Assembly: GCA_963621145.1 (NCBI GenBank)
Contig: CAVFDI010000002.1
Coordinates: forward strand, 1-64,000
Length of the DNA stretch: 64,000 nucleotides
Source: W0P28-013 sp963621145
GTDB lineage: Bacteria; Bacteroidota; Bacteroidia; Bacteroidales; Paludibacteraceae
Reading direction: 5' to 3'
In this document: positions 44,793 through 54,902 of the stretch, in pieces
Numbering within the stretch: the stretch's first letter is position 1
Layout: each line of letters starts with the position of its first letter
Position numbers and translations under genes: made by a program
The notes under the pieces: model-generated
The model's database searches: none
Seen by the model: the letters and a program-made list of their open reading frames with translations, nothing else
What the model was told of the DNA's origin: nothing

Positions 44793-46229
44793 ATGAGAAA
44801 CTACAGAACAACATTGCTTTTGGCTGCTTTGGCCTGTGTGTCGTTGCAGGGCTTCGCTCAGTACGACGACATCTACTACAACCCCAAGACCGATCGTAAA
44901 ACGGTTACGGTAACCTCCACCACCACCCAAACTACCACCACAACTACAACAAGTTCGAGTGATGCGCTAGTTTTGGACGACGAAATCAGTCTGACCGAGG
45001 AGGATTACACCTACACCAACCGCATTCGTCGCTCGAACGGCGAAAATTTGCTGGTTCATATCGACGAAAATGGCGATACCGTGATTTACGACATTGAAGA
45101 TGGCACTTATCTAGTCTCGCTCGATGGCGAAAGCGTTGATATAGAGGCCTACGACGAATCGAACGATAATTCTAGCACAAATGTCTATGTGAATTACGAT
45201 TACGGTTGGGATTGGAGCAATTACTATTGGTATCGTCCGTACTATCGCAGCTACTATTGGGGCTGGTATTCGTACTACGACTACTATTATTGGGATTGGT
45301 ATCGTCCGTGGAGTTATTATCATCCGATCTATCATCGTCATTGGGACTATCATCATCATTATCATCACGATTATGCTTGGAATCGTCCGCACCATCAACC
45401 GCATGGTGGCAACTTTGGCGGCGCGCACAATGGCGGTCGTGGCGATGTGGGGCACAACTACATTGCAGCATCGAACGAGAGTTATCGTTTGCAGCACAAT
45501 TCGGCTGGTCGATATGCTGGCACGCGCACCAATGTGAATACCAATACCCAAACAGGGCGTTCGGCTGGCACTCGTCAATCGGTGAACGATGGGCAGAGCA
45601 GCTCACGAGTTAGCGCATCGACTAGCGGTCGCCAATCGTCTACGCAATATGCAGGCTCGCGCCAGAATATCAATCAAACGCAAAGTGGTGGTCGTCAGAC
45701 GGTGCGCGTTTCGGCCGATGGAAGCCAACGCACAACCAATGGCGCAGTTCGTGGCAATGTGAACACAGGAAGTGGAAGTCGCAGCAGTGCCAACACCAAC
45801 ACCACCAATCGTGGCAACTCTAGCAGCAGTGTGAGCAATGGTTCATCGAATCGCGGAAGCAGCACAAGCACTAGCGTTCGTAATGGCTCGACCACGCGTG
45901 TGAATGTAAATTCGTCGAATGTGAACTCGCGCACACAGCATCAAACGGTTGCTCCGTCCGATCGCACAAGCGTTCGCAGTTCTAGCAGTTCCACCTCACG
46001 CAGTAGTTCATCAAGCAGCAGTCGCAGTTCGAGCAGTTATTCTAGCGGAAGTCGCAGCAGCTCGTCGAGCAGCAATCGCTCGAGTGGTTCGTACAGCAGT
46101 GGCGGGCGCAGTTCGTCGAGTAGCAGCAGCACGCGTTCGAGCGGCGGATCGTTCAGCGGAGGCGGTCGCAGTAGCGGTGGAGGAGCATCGTCGGGCGGCA
46201 CACGCCAATCGGGTGGCGGAAGACGATAA
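44793..46229 (+). CDS. Secreted low-complexity protein, Tyr/Trp/His-rich then Ser/Arg/Gly-rich
   Basis: 478 residues from ATG at 44793, chosen because GGAGG lies about 10 nt upstream and MRNYRTTLLLAALACVSLQG is a clean signal peptide ending GFAQ. After a Thr-rich patch (about 43-55) and an acidic part, residues about 135-210 are dense in Tyr, Trp and His (such as YDYGWDWSNYYWYRPYYRSY). The C-terminal half is Ser/Arg/Gly/Asn repeats ending in GGTRQSGGGRR. It has no catalytic motif. It could be a matrix, adhesive or metal/heme-binding surface protein; this is only inferred from composition. Confidence 0.75.
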   Translation: MRNYRTTLLLAALACVSLQGFAQYDDIYYNPKTDRKTVTVTSTTTQTTTTTTTSSSDALVLDDEISLTEEDYTYTNRIRRSNGENLLVHIDENGDTVIYDIEDGTYLVSLDGESVDIEAYDESNDNSSTNVYVNYDYGWDWSNYYWYRPYYRSYYWGWYSYYDYYYWDWYRPWSYYHPIYHRHWDYHHHYHHDYAWNRPHHQPHGGNFGGAHNGGRGDVGHNYIAASNESYRLQHNSAGRYAGTRTNVNTNTQTGRSAGTRQSVNDGQSSSRVSASTSGRQSSTQYAGSRQNINQTQSGGRQTVRVSADGSQRTTNGAVRGNVNTGSGSRSSANTNTTNRGNSSSSVSNGSSNRGSSTSTSVRNGSTTRVNVNSSNVNSRTQHQTVAPSDRTSVRSSSSSTSRSSSSSSSRSSSSYSSGSRSSSSSSNRSSGSYSSGGRSSSSSSSTRSSGGSFSGGGRSSGGGASSGGTRQSGGGRR

Positions 46230-46285
46230 ATTCAATTGTTTAATTGCTTAATTAAGGGGAAAATAATCCAATTTTGAAAAACAGC

Positions 46286-46309
46286 AGGGACGTGGTACGC
46301 CGCGTCCCT
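46286..46309. repeat. REP-like palindrome 1
   Basis: AGGGACGTGG and CCGCGTCCCT pair around TACG (10-bp stem with one G-T pair). No T tail, so not an ordinary terminator. A related palindrome is at 54759. Confidence 0.5.
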
Positions 46310-46344
46310 ACAATTCAACAGTTCAACAATTCAACGAATAAACA

Positions 46345-47886
46345 ATGAAACACTATATCACTCTTTCGGCTGTGGCTGTGTTGGCTGCGGCGTCGGTGCA
46401 GGCGCAGGGACTTTTCGATGCGCTCACTTATACCGATCAGGACATTCTTGGAACGGCGCGCTACAGCAGCATGGCTGGCGCATTTAGCGCATTGGGCGGC
46501 GATATTTCGGCAGTGTCGGACAATCCCGCAGGTTTGGGCGTCTATCGCTGGTCGGAGGCGCAATTTTCGATCGATTTTGCCTACAATCAGACCAAAAGCG
46601 ACTGGGAAGGCATGGAACGAAAAGGCGGAAACTACAGTTTTAATGCCAACAATGCCTCGTTTGTGTGGTCGTTTGCCGACCGCGATGGCGAAAAAGGCTG
46701 GCTTGCAAACAACATCGCCTTTAGTTATCGGCGACTGAAAAATTTTAATCGCACCTACGAAGTGGCTGGTTCTGCGAGTCTCAACTCCATGACCGATTAT
46801 CTGGCTGGTTTCACCGATGGCTTGAGCGCATCGACTCTTTCGAGCAGCGATGCTTACACAAATACCGATGTGCCTTACATGTCGGAATTGGCATATCAAA
46901 GTTATCTGATTGACCCAGGCAGTGATGCCGATTCGCTCAGTTGGCACTCCATTTTGGGCAGTGATGAGAAATCGACTGCGCGCTACAAGGCGGTGGAGAG
47001 TGGCTATCTGAACGAATATCAACTGACCTATGGCGCAAACATCAGCAATCTGGTCTATTGGGGTGTAAGTTTGGGCTTGGAAAGTCTTGATTACACGCGC
47101 AAATCGAACTACAACGAAGATTTTGCAAACAGTGGCAGTTTTTCGCTGCAAAACTATTTTCACGCTTCGGGCGTTGGCTACAATTTCAAAATTGGTGTGA
47201 TGGCGCGCCCTGTGTCGTTCTTGCGCATTGGTTTTGCACTGCACACGCCCACTTTCTATACGCTGCGAAATAGCCATTATGGCACGATGGATTATGGCGT
47301 GGCGGTCGATAGTGTTGGGTACACTGGCACAAACTACACGCCAACGGGTTCGGATCGCTACAGTTTTCGCACGCCGCTGAAATTGCAGGCTGGCGTAGGT
47401 TTCGTCATTGGAAAAGCGGCCATTGTGAGTGTAGATTATCGCTACACGGGCAAAAATTATCGTCTTGGCAGCAACTACACCTCGACCGATTTCACGAGTG
47501 CCTACGAGGCTGATAATGAGGATATTAAGAATTATGCTCGCGCTATGCACCAAGTGCGTTTGGGAGTTGAGGGTAAAGTGTTGGACGCGCTTTCGCTGCG
47601 TGCGGGCGTGGCATACACCACACCTTCGAGCAAGGGCGATGCCGAGCGTCTATTGCCGCTCAATACCACGCGCACCGATTTGGAATACACGCGATCCAAC
47701 GGAAAATTTGGATCGATCTACGCTGCGGCTGGCATTGGCTACAGGTACAAAGGTTTTGCCGTTGATGTGGCTTACACCTACCGCCAGCAGCGCGACGAGT
47801 GGCTGCCATACAATTCTGACATTACGCCAGCTACTATCAAAACGAACAAGCACAATCTGATTGCAAGTTTTTCGTGGAAATTTTGA
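46345..47886 (+). CDS. FadL/OmpP1-like outer membrane transport protein
   Basis: 513 residues. Signal peptide MKHYITLSAVAVLAAASVQA. The mature start includes DILGTARYSSMAGAFSALGG and DISAVSDNPAGLGVY, the hatch-like N-terminal pattern of the OmpP1/FadL/TodX family. Alternating beta strands follow, ending in HNLIASFSWKF with a terminal Phe as in outer membrane barrels. It probably transports a hydrophobic compound; the substrate is unknown. Confidence 0.85.
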   Translation: MKHYITLSAVAVLAAASVQAQGLFDALTYTDQDILGTARYSSMAGAFSALGGDISAVSDNPAGLGVYRWSEAQFSIDFAYNQTKSDWEGMERKGGNYSFNANNASFVWSFADRDGEKGWLANNIAFSYRRLKNFNRTYEVAGSASLNSMTDYLAGFTDGLSASTLSSSDAYTNTDVPYMSELAYQSYLIDPGSDADSLSWHSILGSDEKSTARYKAVESGYLNEYQLTYGANISNLVYWGVSLGLESLDYTRKSNYNEDFANSGSFSLQNYFHASGVGYNFKIGVMARPVSFLRIGFALHTPTFYTLRNSHYGTMDYGVAVDSVGYTGTNYTPTGSDRYSFRTPLKLQAGVGFVIGKAAIVSVDYRYTGKNYRLGSNYTSTDFTSAYEADNEDIKNYARAMHQVRLGVEGKVLDALSLRAGVAYTTPSSKGDAERLLPLNTTRTDLEYTRSNGKFGSIYAAAGIGYRYKGFAVDVAYTYRQQRDEWLPYNSDITPATIKTNKHNLIASFSWKF

Positions 47887-47977
47887 ATCAGAACAAAGAT
47901 CTTTGGAAAATAGATTTGCGGTTCGGGTCTTCCGCTCGAATCTGAAATTTGAAATTAGTGAAATCTGAAATAAACTT

Positions 47978-49387
47978 ATGTCTTCGCGTAGGCAAAAACC
48001 GCTGCCGTTGTTGCAGCAAATAACCATTACCGATGTGGCGGCCGAGGGAAAAGCCTTGGCAAAAGTGGACGATATGGTCGTCTTTACACAGTACGCTGTG
48101 CCAGGCGATGTGGTTGATATTCAGCTATTTAAAAAGAAGAAAAACTATGCCGAAGGGCGTGTGGTGAAGTTTCACCACCTGTCGGATGTGCGGTGCGAGG
48201 CGCGTTGCGAACATTATGGTATTTGTGGCGGCTGCAAATGGCAAATTCTGCCTTACGAGGAGCAAATTCGCTACAAGCAGCAGCAGGTGGTCGACAATCT
48301 GACGCGGCTCGGACACCTTGAATTGCCAGAGATTTCGCCAATAATAGGCTCGAAAAAGATTTACGAATACCGCAATAAATTGGAATTTACTTTCTCGAAC
48401 CGTCGTTGGCTCACCAAAGAGCAGATTGCGGCGGGCAACGAACTGCAGATGAATGGCGTGGGATTTCACATTCCTGGCATGTTCGACAAAGTTTTAGACA
48501 TCGATCGTTGCCACTTGCAAGCCGACATCTCGAACCAAATTCGCAACGAAATTCGCAGTTATGCACTCGAGCATCATCTCGAATTTTTCGATTTGCGCGC
48601 ACAGACAGGTTTTTTGCGCACGCTGATGATTCGCACCACATCGACTGGCGAACTGATGGTTGTGGTGGTATTTTTCCGTGAAGATGAGGCTGAACGCACG
48701 GCATTGCTCGCGCATTTGGCCGAAAAATTTCCGCAAATCACATCGCTGCTTTATGTGATAAACGGCAAGGGTAACGACACCATCACCGACCAAGAAATTT
48801 GCGTGTTCAAAGGGCGCGACGCCATCTACGAAGAGATGGAGGGCTTGCGGTTCAAGATTGGCGCAAAATCGTTTTACCAAACCAACAGCGAGCAGGCTTA
48901 CGAACTATACAAAGTGGTGCGAAATTTCGCCGAACTTGCTGGAAATGAGTTGGTTTACGACCTCTACACTGGTACTGGAACCATCGCCAACTTTGTGAGC
49001 AGGCGGGCGCGCAAGGTCATCGGTATTGAGTATGTGCCTGAGGCAATAGACGACGCCAAGGTGAATTCTGCACTCAATGGCATTGAAAATACGCTCTTTT
49101 TTGCGGGCGATATGAAGGACATTCTCACCGACCAATTCATTGCCGAACACGGTCGCCCCGATGTGCTGATAACCGATCCGCCGCGCGCTGGCATGCACGA
49201 GAGCGTGGTGAATGTGATACTGAATGCTGCGCCCAAGCGCATTGTCTATGTAAGTTGCAATCCGGCCACGCAAGCGCGCGATCTGCAGTTGCTCGATGCT
49301 AAGTATCGTATCGAGGCGGTGCAGCCAGTCGATATGTTTCCGCACACGCACCATGTTGAAAATGTGGTGAAACTTGCCTTGCGCTGA
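47978..49387 (+). CDS. rlmD: 23S rRNA (uracil-5-)-methyltransferase RlmD-like
   Basis: 469 residues. TRAM domain about 5-65. A four-cysteine cluster ligates 4Fe-4S (Cys73, Cys77, Cys83, Cys86 in CEARCEHYGICGGC). The methyltransferase core has VYDLYTGTGTIANFV, ITDPPRAGMHE and the catalytic-Cys stretch IVYVSCNPATQARDL. The family methylates U1939 of 23S rRNA or U54 of tRNA; I prefer RlmD by length and TRAM domain but RlmCD-type specificity is possible. hemW follows after 2 bp. Confidence 0.9.
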   Translation: MSSRRQKPLPLLQQITITDVAAEGKALAKVDDMVVFTQYAVPGDVVDIQLFKKKKNYAEGRVVKFHHLSDVRCEARCEHYGICGGCKWQILPYEEQIRYKQQQVVDNLTRLGHLELPEISPIIGSKKIYEYRNKLEFTFSNRRWLTKEQIAAGNELQMNGVGFHIPGMFDKVLDIDRCHLQADISNQIRNEIRSYALEHHLEFFDLRAQTGFLRTLMIRTTSTGELMVVVVFFREDEAERTALLAHLAEKFPQITSLLYVINGKGNDTITDQEICVFKGRDAIYEEMEGLRFKIGAKSFYQTNSEQAYELYKVVRNFAELAGNELVYDLYTGTGTIANFVSRRARKVIGIEYVPEAIDDAKVNSALNGIENTLFFAGDMKDILTDQFIAEHGRPDVLITDPPRAGMHESVVNVILNAAPKRIVYVSCNPATQARDLQLLDAKYRIEAVQPVDMFPHTHHVENVVKLALR

Positions 49388-49389
49388 TT

Positions 49390-50514
49390 GTGGCTGGACT
49401 CTATCTGCACATTCCATTTTGTCGCTCGCGGTGCATCTATTGCGCCTTTCATAGCGGCACAGAACTCGATTTGCGCCAACGCTATGTCGGTGCTTTGTGC
49501 CACGAATTGCGTCAGCGAAAAAATTATCTCAACGGCGAAAAAATCTCCACAATTTATTTTGGTGGTGGCACGCCATCGTTGCTCACGAAAGCCGATTTTC
49601 GGCAGATTTTTGATGAAATCGTCGCCAATTTTTCGGTAGATGATGATGCAGAAATTACTGTGGAGTGCAATCCCGACGACCTTTCGGGCGAATATGTTGC
49701 CGATTTGGCATCGCTGCCGTTCAATCGCGTGAGCATGGGCATTCAGAGTTTCGACGATGAAGAACTGCGTTTTCTTCGCCGCCGACACACTGCCCAACAA
49801 GCCATCGAAGCCGTGGAACGATTGCAATCGGCTGGTTTTCAGAATATTAGCATTGATTTGATGTTTGGTTTGCCCATGCAGACTGAGGCTGTTTGGCAGC
49901 GCACTTTGCAGCAAGCCACGGCACTTGGTGTGCAGCATATTTCGGCTTATAGCCTGACTTACGAGGGCGATACGCCGCTTGTAAGGTTGCGCAATCAGCA
50001 CAAAATTGCCGAAGCCGACGAGGAACTCTGCCTTGCGTTGTTCAACCAGACTATCGACACGTTGCAGCAGGCAGGTTTTGAGCAGTACGAGATTTCAAAT
50101 TTCAGTCGGCAGGGATTTCGTTCGCGGCACAATTCGAGTTATTGGTCGGGCGTGCCTTACCTTGGCGTGGGTGCAGCGGCGCATTCGTACAACGGGACTG
50201 AGCGGCGTTGGAATGTGGCGGACACCATGCGCTACATTGCCGGAATAGAAAGCGAAACTCCAGATTTTGGTTCTGAAGTTTTGTCAAGCGATGATCGTTA
50301 CAATGAAACCGTTTTTACGCATCTCAGAACGCGCGAAGGCATTGATTTACAGCAACTTGACGAATTTTATCGCAATTATTGTCTGCGCCTCGCAAAGCCA
50401 TTTATCGATAGCGGAAAATTGATGCTTTCAGACAACCATTTGCGCCTTACGCGTGCTGGCATTTTTGTGAGCGATGGCATTGCAAGCGAACTTTTTTTAG
50501 TTAGAAGTGAGTAG
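49390..50514 (+). CDS. hemW: Heme chaperone HemW (HemN-like radical SAM protein)
   Basis: 374 residues from GTG at 49390, 2 bp after the rlmD stop. The radical SAM cluster is PFCRSRCIYCAF (Cys11, Cys15, Cys18), without the extra Cys of true coproporphyrinogen oxidase HemN. IYFGGGTPSLL, ECNPDDLSGEY and GMGIQSFDDEELRFLRRRHT-like motifs follow. HemW binds heme and hands it to respiratory proteins. Cotranscribed with rlmD. Confidence 0.92.
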   Translation: MAGLYLHIPFCRSRCIYCAFHSGTELDLRQRYVGALCHELRQRKNYLNGEKISTIYFGGGTPSLLTKADFRQIFDEIVANFSVDDDAEITVECNPDDLSGEYVADLASLPFNRVSMGIQSFDDEELRFLRRRHTAQQAIEAVERLQSAGFQNISIDLMFGLPMQTEAVWQRTLQQATALGVQHISAYSLTYEGDTPLVRLRNQHKIAEADEELCLALFNQTIDTLQQAGFEQYEISNFSRQGFRSRHNSSYWSGVPYLGVGAAAHSYNGTERRWNVADTMRYIAGIESETPDFGSEVLSSDDRYNETVFTHLRTREGIDLQQLDEFYRNYCLRLAKPFIDSGKLMLSDNHLRLTRAGIFVSDGIASELFLVRSE

Positions 50515-50536
50515 TGAGAAGTGAATCACTTTTCGC

Positions 50537-53500
50537 TTAGTTTGCTTTGAATCTCGTAATTTTTTCCTCTTCTTGCATCTGTTCGAGCGTGGCAATCATT
50601 TTGTCGGTTACCGAAATGTGACAGCGTCGGGCGGTGAGGTGCGCATCGTGGTGCTGTTCGCCATCGTGAATGCAGAAGCACAACTCCACATTTCCCGCAT
50701 TGCTTTGAAATAGCGTGGCGAGTTCGTTGGCTGTGGCAGCATCGAGTTTATTGAGCGGCAGCGTTATGGTCAGTCGGCGAATGAGTTTGTCGTGTTCGTC
50801 CTCAAGCAGGCTGATGTTGCTCACTTTTATCTCCCAAGTGGCTGGTGTGGTGTCGCCTGGTTTTGCCCAGCGGTTGGGACGTTCTTGCACAGCGCCACGC
50901 AGCAGCACAAACAGATCTTTTTTCAGATATTTTCCGAAATTGACATAATCTTCGCCAAACAGCGCAAATTCGCATGTGCCAGAATAGTCCTCGACTGTCA
51001 AGATGCCGAAGGGTTTGTTGTTGCGCGTGATGCCTTCGCGCGCTGCCACCACAATGCCGCCAACCACAAAATTGGTGGCTTGCTTGTTGTCTAGTTTTGG
51101 CTGGAGTTCGGTTAATTGGTGTGTGCATCCGTAGAGCAGCGCAGTCTTGTAGCGGTCGAGCGGGTGTGCCGAAAGATAGATGCCTACAAGTTCTTTTTCT
51201 TTGCTCAGGCGGTTGAGTGCCGACCACGGTTCGGCGTGCGGAATGGCAGGTTTTGGAATTTCTACATCGTCGAATCCGCCAAAGAGCGAGTTTTGGTTTG
51301 CGGCTTTGTCCTGTTGATAGCGGTTGCCGTAGTTCATTAGCGTGTCGAGGAAAGTTTCGCCCTTGGCATTCTGCGCCGAAAATTGCTCGCGGCTAATGTC
51401 GCCCAGCGCATCGAAACATCCTGCCAGCGCCATGCTTTCGATGGCTTTCTTGTTGCATGCCGACAGATTGACACGCTCCACAAAATCGAAAGTGCTTTTG
51501 TACGGACCGTTGGCTTCACGCTCTTTCACAATGGCTTCGACAGCGCCTTCGCCCACGCCTTTTATGCCGCCAAGTCCGAAACGAATCACGCCCTTTTTGT
51601 TCACTGTGAAATGCAGCGACGATTCGTTCACATCGGGACCTTTCACCGTCAGGCGCATGGCTTTGCACTCGTCCATCAACTTGGTAACCTCTTTGATGTC
51701 GTCCTTGCTCACTGTGAGGTTGGCAGCCATGAATTCGGCAGGGTAGTTGGCTTTGAGGTAGGCGGTTTGATATGCCAGCCAAGCGTAGCAGGTGGCGTGC
51801 GATTTGTTGAACGCATATTTTGCAAAACTCAGCCAAGTTTCCCAAATGCCATCGAGCGTAGCGGCGGGGTAGCCGTTTTTTTTGCCGCCTTCGATAAATT
51901 TTGGGTAGAGATCGTCCAGCAGGGCAATCATTTTTTTACCCATGGCTTTGCGCAGTTGGTCGCTCTGGCCGCGTGTGAAGCCAGCAATGGCGCGCGACAG
52001 CAACATCACCTGCTCTTGATAGACCGTTACGCCGTAGGTATCTTTCAGATATTCCTCCATGCAGGGCAGCGTGTAGGTGATTGGCTCTTTGCCCTGTTTG
52101 CGTGCGATGAACTGCGGAATGTAGTCCATTGGTCCTGGTCGATAGAGCGCATTCATGGCTATCAGATCGGTGAAGACGGTCGGTTTCAGCTCCTTCATGT
52201 ATTTTTGCATGCCAACCGACTCAAATTGGAACACAGCCACTGTGCGCCCTTCTTGGAAAAGGCGGTAAGTCGACTCGTCGTCTATCGGAATGTGATTGAT
52301 GTCGACCTCTTTGTCTTGCGAAATGCGAATGTTGCGTAGCGCCTCTTTGATGATGGTGAGCGTTTGTAGCCCAAGGAAGTCCATTTTGATGAGACCAACC
52401 GATTCCACTACATGACCGTCGTATTCGGTAATGACGATATCTTTTTTCAGGTTTTTATCGAGCACTGTGGCGAGTGGCGCAAAGTTCGTAAGGTCGTCGG
52501 CACCGATGATTACGCCGCAAGCATGCACGCCAATTTGTCGCACCGTGTCCTCCAGTTCTTGCGCAATTTTGAACATTGGTGCGTATTCCTCGTTGTTGGC
52601 AAATTCCTGCAGTTCGGGAATGTATTTCACGCAGTTCGCCAAGTTCAGTTTTGGCACTTTGTCGATGGCTTTTTCGGCCTCTAGCTGCTTGAACATCTTG
52701 CCAGTTTTGGGGTCGCGCACATCGTCCATGTTTTTTTCTGGGAAGAAACTCTTGATTTCAGCCACCTTGGGGAGTGGAATGTTGCGCACGCGGCTCACAT
52801 CGGCAATGGCCGATTTTGTCGCCATCACGCCGTAGGTTACGATGCGTGCCACGCGTTCGATGCCATATTTTTTCGTAACCCAATCGATTATTTTGCTGGT
52901 GTCTTCGAAATCGACATCGATATCGGGCAGCGAGATGCGGTCGGGGTTCAGGAAACGCTCGAACAGAAGATCGTACTTCAGCGGATCGACATCGGTAATT
53001 CGCAGGCAATATGCTACCACCGAACCTGCCGCCGAGCCACGACCTGGACCAACTGACATGCCTAACTCTTCGCGGGCGGCGCGAATGTAGTCGTGCACTA
53101 TCAGGAAATAACCTGGGAAGCCCATCGTTTTCATTACATGCAGTTCGAAAGTGATGCGGTCGGTCTGCTCGGGTGTGAGCGTCTCGCCATAGCGCATGTG
53201 AGCGCCTTCCCAAGTGAGTTTTGACAGATAATCGGCCTCAAATTTTATGCGATAGAGTTTGTCGTAGCCGCCAAGTTTGTGAATTTTTTCCTCGGCTTTC
53301 TCTTGCGACAGCACCACTTCGCCTTTTTCGTTGCGCGTGAACTCGTTGAAAAGGTCTTCTTCGGTGAATTTTTTGCGATATTCCTCTTCGCTACCGAACT
53401 CGGCTGGAATGTCGAATTTTGGCATTATTGGGTCGGCATCGATGCTGTAGACTTCCACTTTGTCGACAATCTCCTGCGTGTTTTCGAGTGCTTCGGGCAG

Positions 53501-54556
53501 ATCGCTGAAAATGGCGGCCATCTCTTCGGGCGTTTTCAGCCACTCTTGCTTGGTGTAGTGCATGCGGTTGCGGTCGTCGAGCGTCACGCCCGTCGATACG
53601 CAGATAAGGTGATCGTGCGCCTCGGCATTTTCTTCGTTCACAAAGTGCGAGTCGTTGGTGCAAATCAGTTTCACATTGTATTTTCGTGCTAAATCTATCA
53701 GCACGGGATTTACCTGCATTTGCCGCTGATACACCTCTTGATCGCCGCCAGGTTTGTCGGTTTTGTGGCGCTGCAGCTCTATGTAGTAGTCGTCGCCAAA
53801 AATGCTTTTGAACCATTGCACTGTGCGTTCGGCCTCATCAATTTTTCCCTGCATGATGAGTTGTGGCAGTTCGCCGCCCAAGCAAGCCGACGACACGATG
53901 ATGCCTTCGTGGTATTGCTCTAGCAGTTCGCGGTCGATGCGCGGTTTGCCGTATTTGCCATCGATGAACGATTTGCTCACCATTTTGCACAGACTGTGGT
54001 AGCCCGTTTTGTTTTTCGCCAATAGAATAAGGTGCCAACCGCTGTAGTCCACAATGCGTTCTTTGCCGCGCTCGTCTATCTCTTTCACTGTGGCATCTTT
54101 TTGCAGGCGGCTGCGGCGTGCGCAGTAGGCCTCGACGCCCACTATCGGCTTGAATGGCACAAATTCTGCCATTTTTTTCTCCAATTCGGGCAATTTTTGC
54201 TCCAGTTCTGGCAGCGTGGTCTCGGCTTTGTGCGCATCTTCGAGGGTTTGTGTCAGGCGATTGCGCTCAAACTCGTCGGTAACGCTCTTCAGCTGTTCTT
54301 CCAGTTCGGGAATTTTTGCGATCAGATCTTTTGCCTTCTGAATATTTTCGGTGCACTCCTTCACTTTTTTCTTGGGCGCAGAGTTCACTTTCTTGCTGTA
54401 GTCGAGCAGTTCTTTTATGCCGAACATGTTGCCGTGGTCGGTCAGAGCCATGGCGCGCATGCCTGTTTTCATGCATTTGTCGATGAGGTCGGGAACTTTC
54501 GACATGCCATCGAGGGCAGAGTAGTGCGAGTGAACGTGAAGGTGTGTGAAGTTCAT
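50537..54556 (-). CDS. dnaE: DNA polymerase III alpha subunit
   Basis: 1339 residues. The N-terminal PHP domain starts FTHLHVHSHYSALDG and continues with LTDHGNMFG. A charged coiled coil of about 75 residues (about 55-130, with QKAKDLIAKIPELEEQLKS) is inserted in it, as in other Bacteroidetes DnaE proteins. The polymerase core has GPGRGSAAGSVVAY and the catalytic PDIDVDFED. A helix-hairpin-helix and an OB-fold (VVAAREGITRNNKPFGILTV) follow. It is the replicative polymerase. Monocistronic here, convergent with hemW. Confidence 0.97.
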   Translation of the reverse strand: MNFTHLHVHSHYSALDGMSKVPDLIDKCMKTGMRAMALTDHGNMFGIKELLDYSKKVNSAPKKKVKECTENIQKAKDLIAKIPELEEQLKSVTDEFERNRLTQTLEDAHKAETTLPELEQKLPELEKKMAEFVPFKPIVGVEAYCARRSRLQKDATVKEIDERGKERIVDYSGWHLILLAKNKTGYHSLCKMVSKSFIDGKYGKPRIDRELLEQYHEGIIVSSACLGGELPQLIMQGKIDEAERTVQWFKSIFGDDYYIELQRHKTDKPGGDQEVYQRQMQVNPVLIDLARKYNVKLICTNDSHFVNEENAEAHDHLICVSTGVTLDDRNRMHYTKQEWLKTPEEMAAIFSDLPEALENTQEIVDKVEVYSIDADPIMPKFDIPAEFGSEEEYRKKFTEEDLFNEFTRNEKGEVVLSQEKAEEKIHKLGGYDKLYRIKFEADYLSKLTWEGAHMRYGETLTPEQTDRITFELHVMKTMGFPGYFLIVHDYIRAAREELGMSVGPGRGSAAGSVVAYCLRITDVDPLKYDLLFERFLNPDRISLPDIDVDFEDTSKIIDWVTKKYGIERVARIVTYGVMATKSAIADVSRVRNIPLPKVAEIKSFFPEKNMDDVRDPKTGKMFKQLEAEKAIDKVPKLNLANCVKYIPELQEFANNEEYAPMFKIAQELEDTVRQIGVHACGVIIGADDLTNFAPLATVLDKNLKKDIVITEYDGHVVESVGLIKMDFLGLQTLTIIKEALRNIRISQDKEVDINHIPIDDESTYRLFQEGRTVAVFQFESVGMQKYMKELKPTVFTDLIAMNALYRPGPMDYIPQFIARKQGKEPITYTLPCMEEYLKDTYGVTVYQEQVMLLSRAIAGFTRGQSDQLRKAMGKKMIALLDDLYPKFIEGGKKNGYPAATLDGIWETWLSFAKYAFNKSHATCYAWLAYQTAYLKANYPAEFMAANLTVSKDDIKEVTKLMDECKAMRLTVKGPDVNESSLHFTVNKKGVIRFGLGGIKGVGEGAVEAIVKEREANGPYKSTFDFVERVNLSACNKKAIESMALAGCFDALGDISREQFSAQNAKGETFLDTLMNYGNRYQQDKAANQNSLFGGFDDVEIPKPAIPHAEPWSALNRLSKEKELVGIYLSAHPLDRYKTALLYGCTHQLTELQPKLDNKQATNFVVGGIVVAAREGITRNNKPFGILTVEDYSGTCEFALFGEDYVNFGKYLKKDLFVLLRGAVQERPNRWAKPGDTTPATWEIKVSNISLLEDEHDKLIRRLTITLPLNKLDAATANELATLFQSNAGNVELCFCIHDGEQHHDAHLTARRCHISVTDKMIATLEQMQEEEKITRFKAN

Positions 54557-54758
54557 GTTGGCTTAATTTTTTTGTCAGAAAAGATGGCGAAAACATCGTA
54601 GCAATGCGGTTTTTGCACTGCTCGACGCAATTTTCAAAGATAGCAACTTTTGCCTGATTACAAAATTTTTTTCGCGAAAAGATATTAACAAGTGAGGCGA
54701 ATTAAGAATTTAGAATTAAAAATGGTGCTTTGTGTTGTGTGGAATTTTGTAATCCAAA

Positions 54759-54787
54759 TGTAGGGCGAATAATCATTCGTCCCTACA
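54759..54787. repeat. REP-like palindrome 2
   Basis: TGTAGGGCGAAT and ATTCGTCCCTACA pair around AATC with a one-base bulge. There is no T tail. It shares the CCCTACA/TGTAGGG ends with the context of palindrome 1 (TCCCTACAA). Confidence 0.55.
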
Positions 54788-54849
54788 ACCTTACAATTGC
54801 AGTGTCCACATTTTTTTGCTTTCAATTTGTCACTTTCAACTAGCAATTT

Positions 54850-54878
54850 TTTGCATTGCAAAAAAATTGCTACCTTTG
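54850..54878 (+). promoter_or_regulatory. Promoter of the glycosyltransferase genes
   Basis: TTTG (54850-54853), 17 nt, TACCTTTG (54871-54878), 24 nt before the ATG at 54903. Confidence 0.65.
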
Positions 54879-54902
54879 CAAGATTATGTAATCTGCATTT
54901 CA

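Larger units (their letters stand above)
54557..54902. other. Intergenic region between dnaE and the first glycosyltransferase
   Basis: 346 bp, A/T-rich. It holds an AATTAAGAATTTAGAATTAA-type phrase (about 54698-54720) like those in other spacers here, a REP-like palindrome and the glycosyltransferase promoter; no gene is seen. Confidence 0.5.

Noticed and set aside
50537..54556. Coiled-coil insertion in the PHP domain of DnaE as a novelty
   Set aside because: From what I know of Bacteroidetes DnaE sequences an insertion at this point is usual, so it is not specific to this organism.
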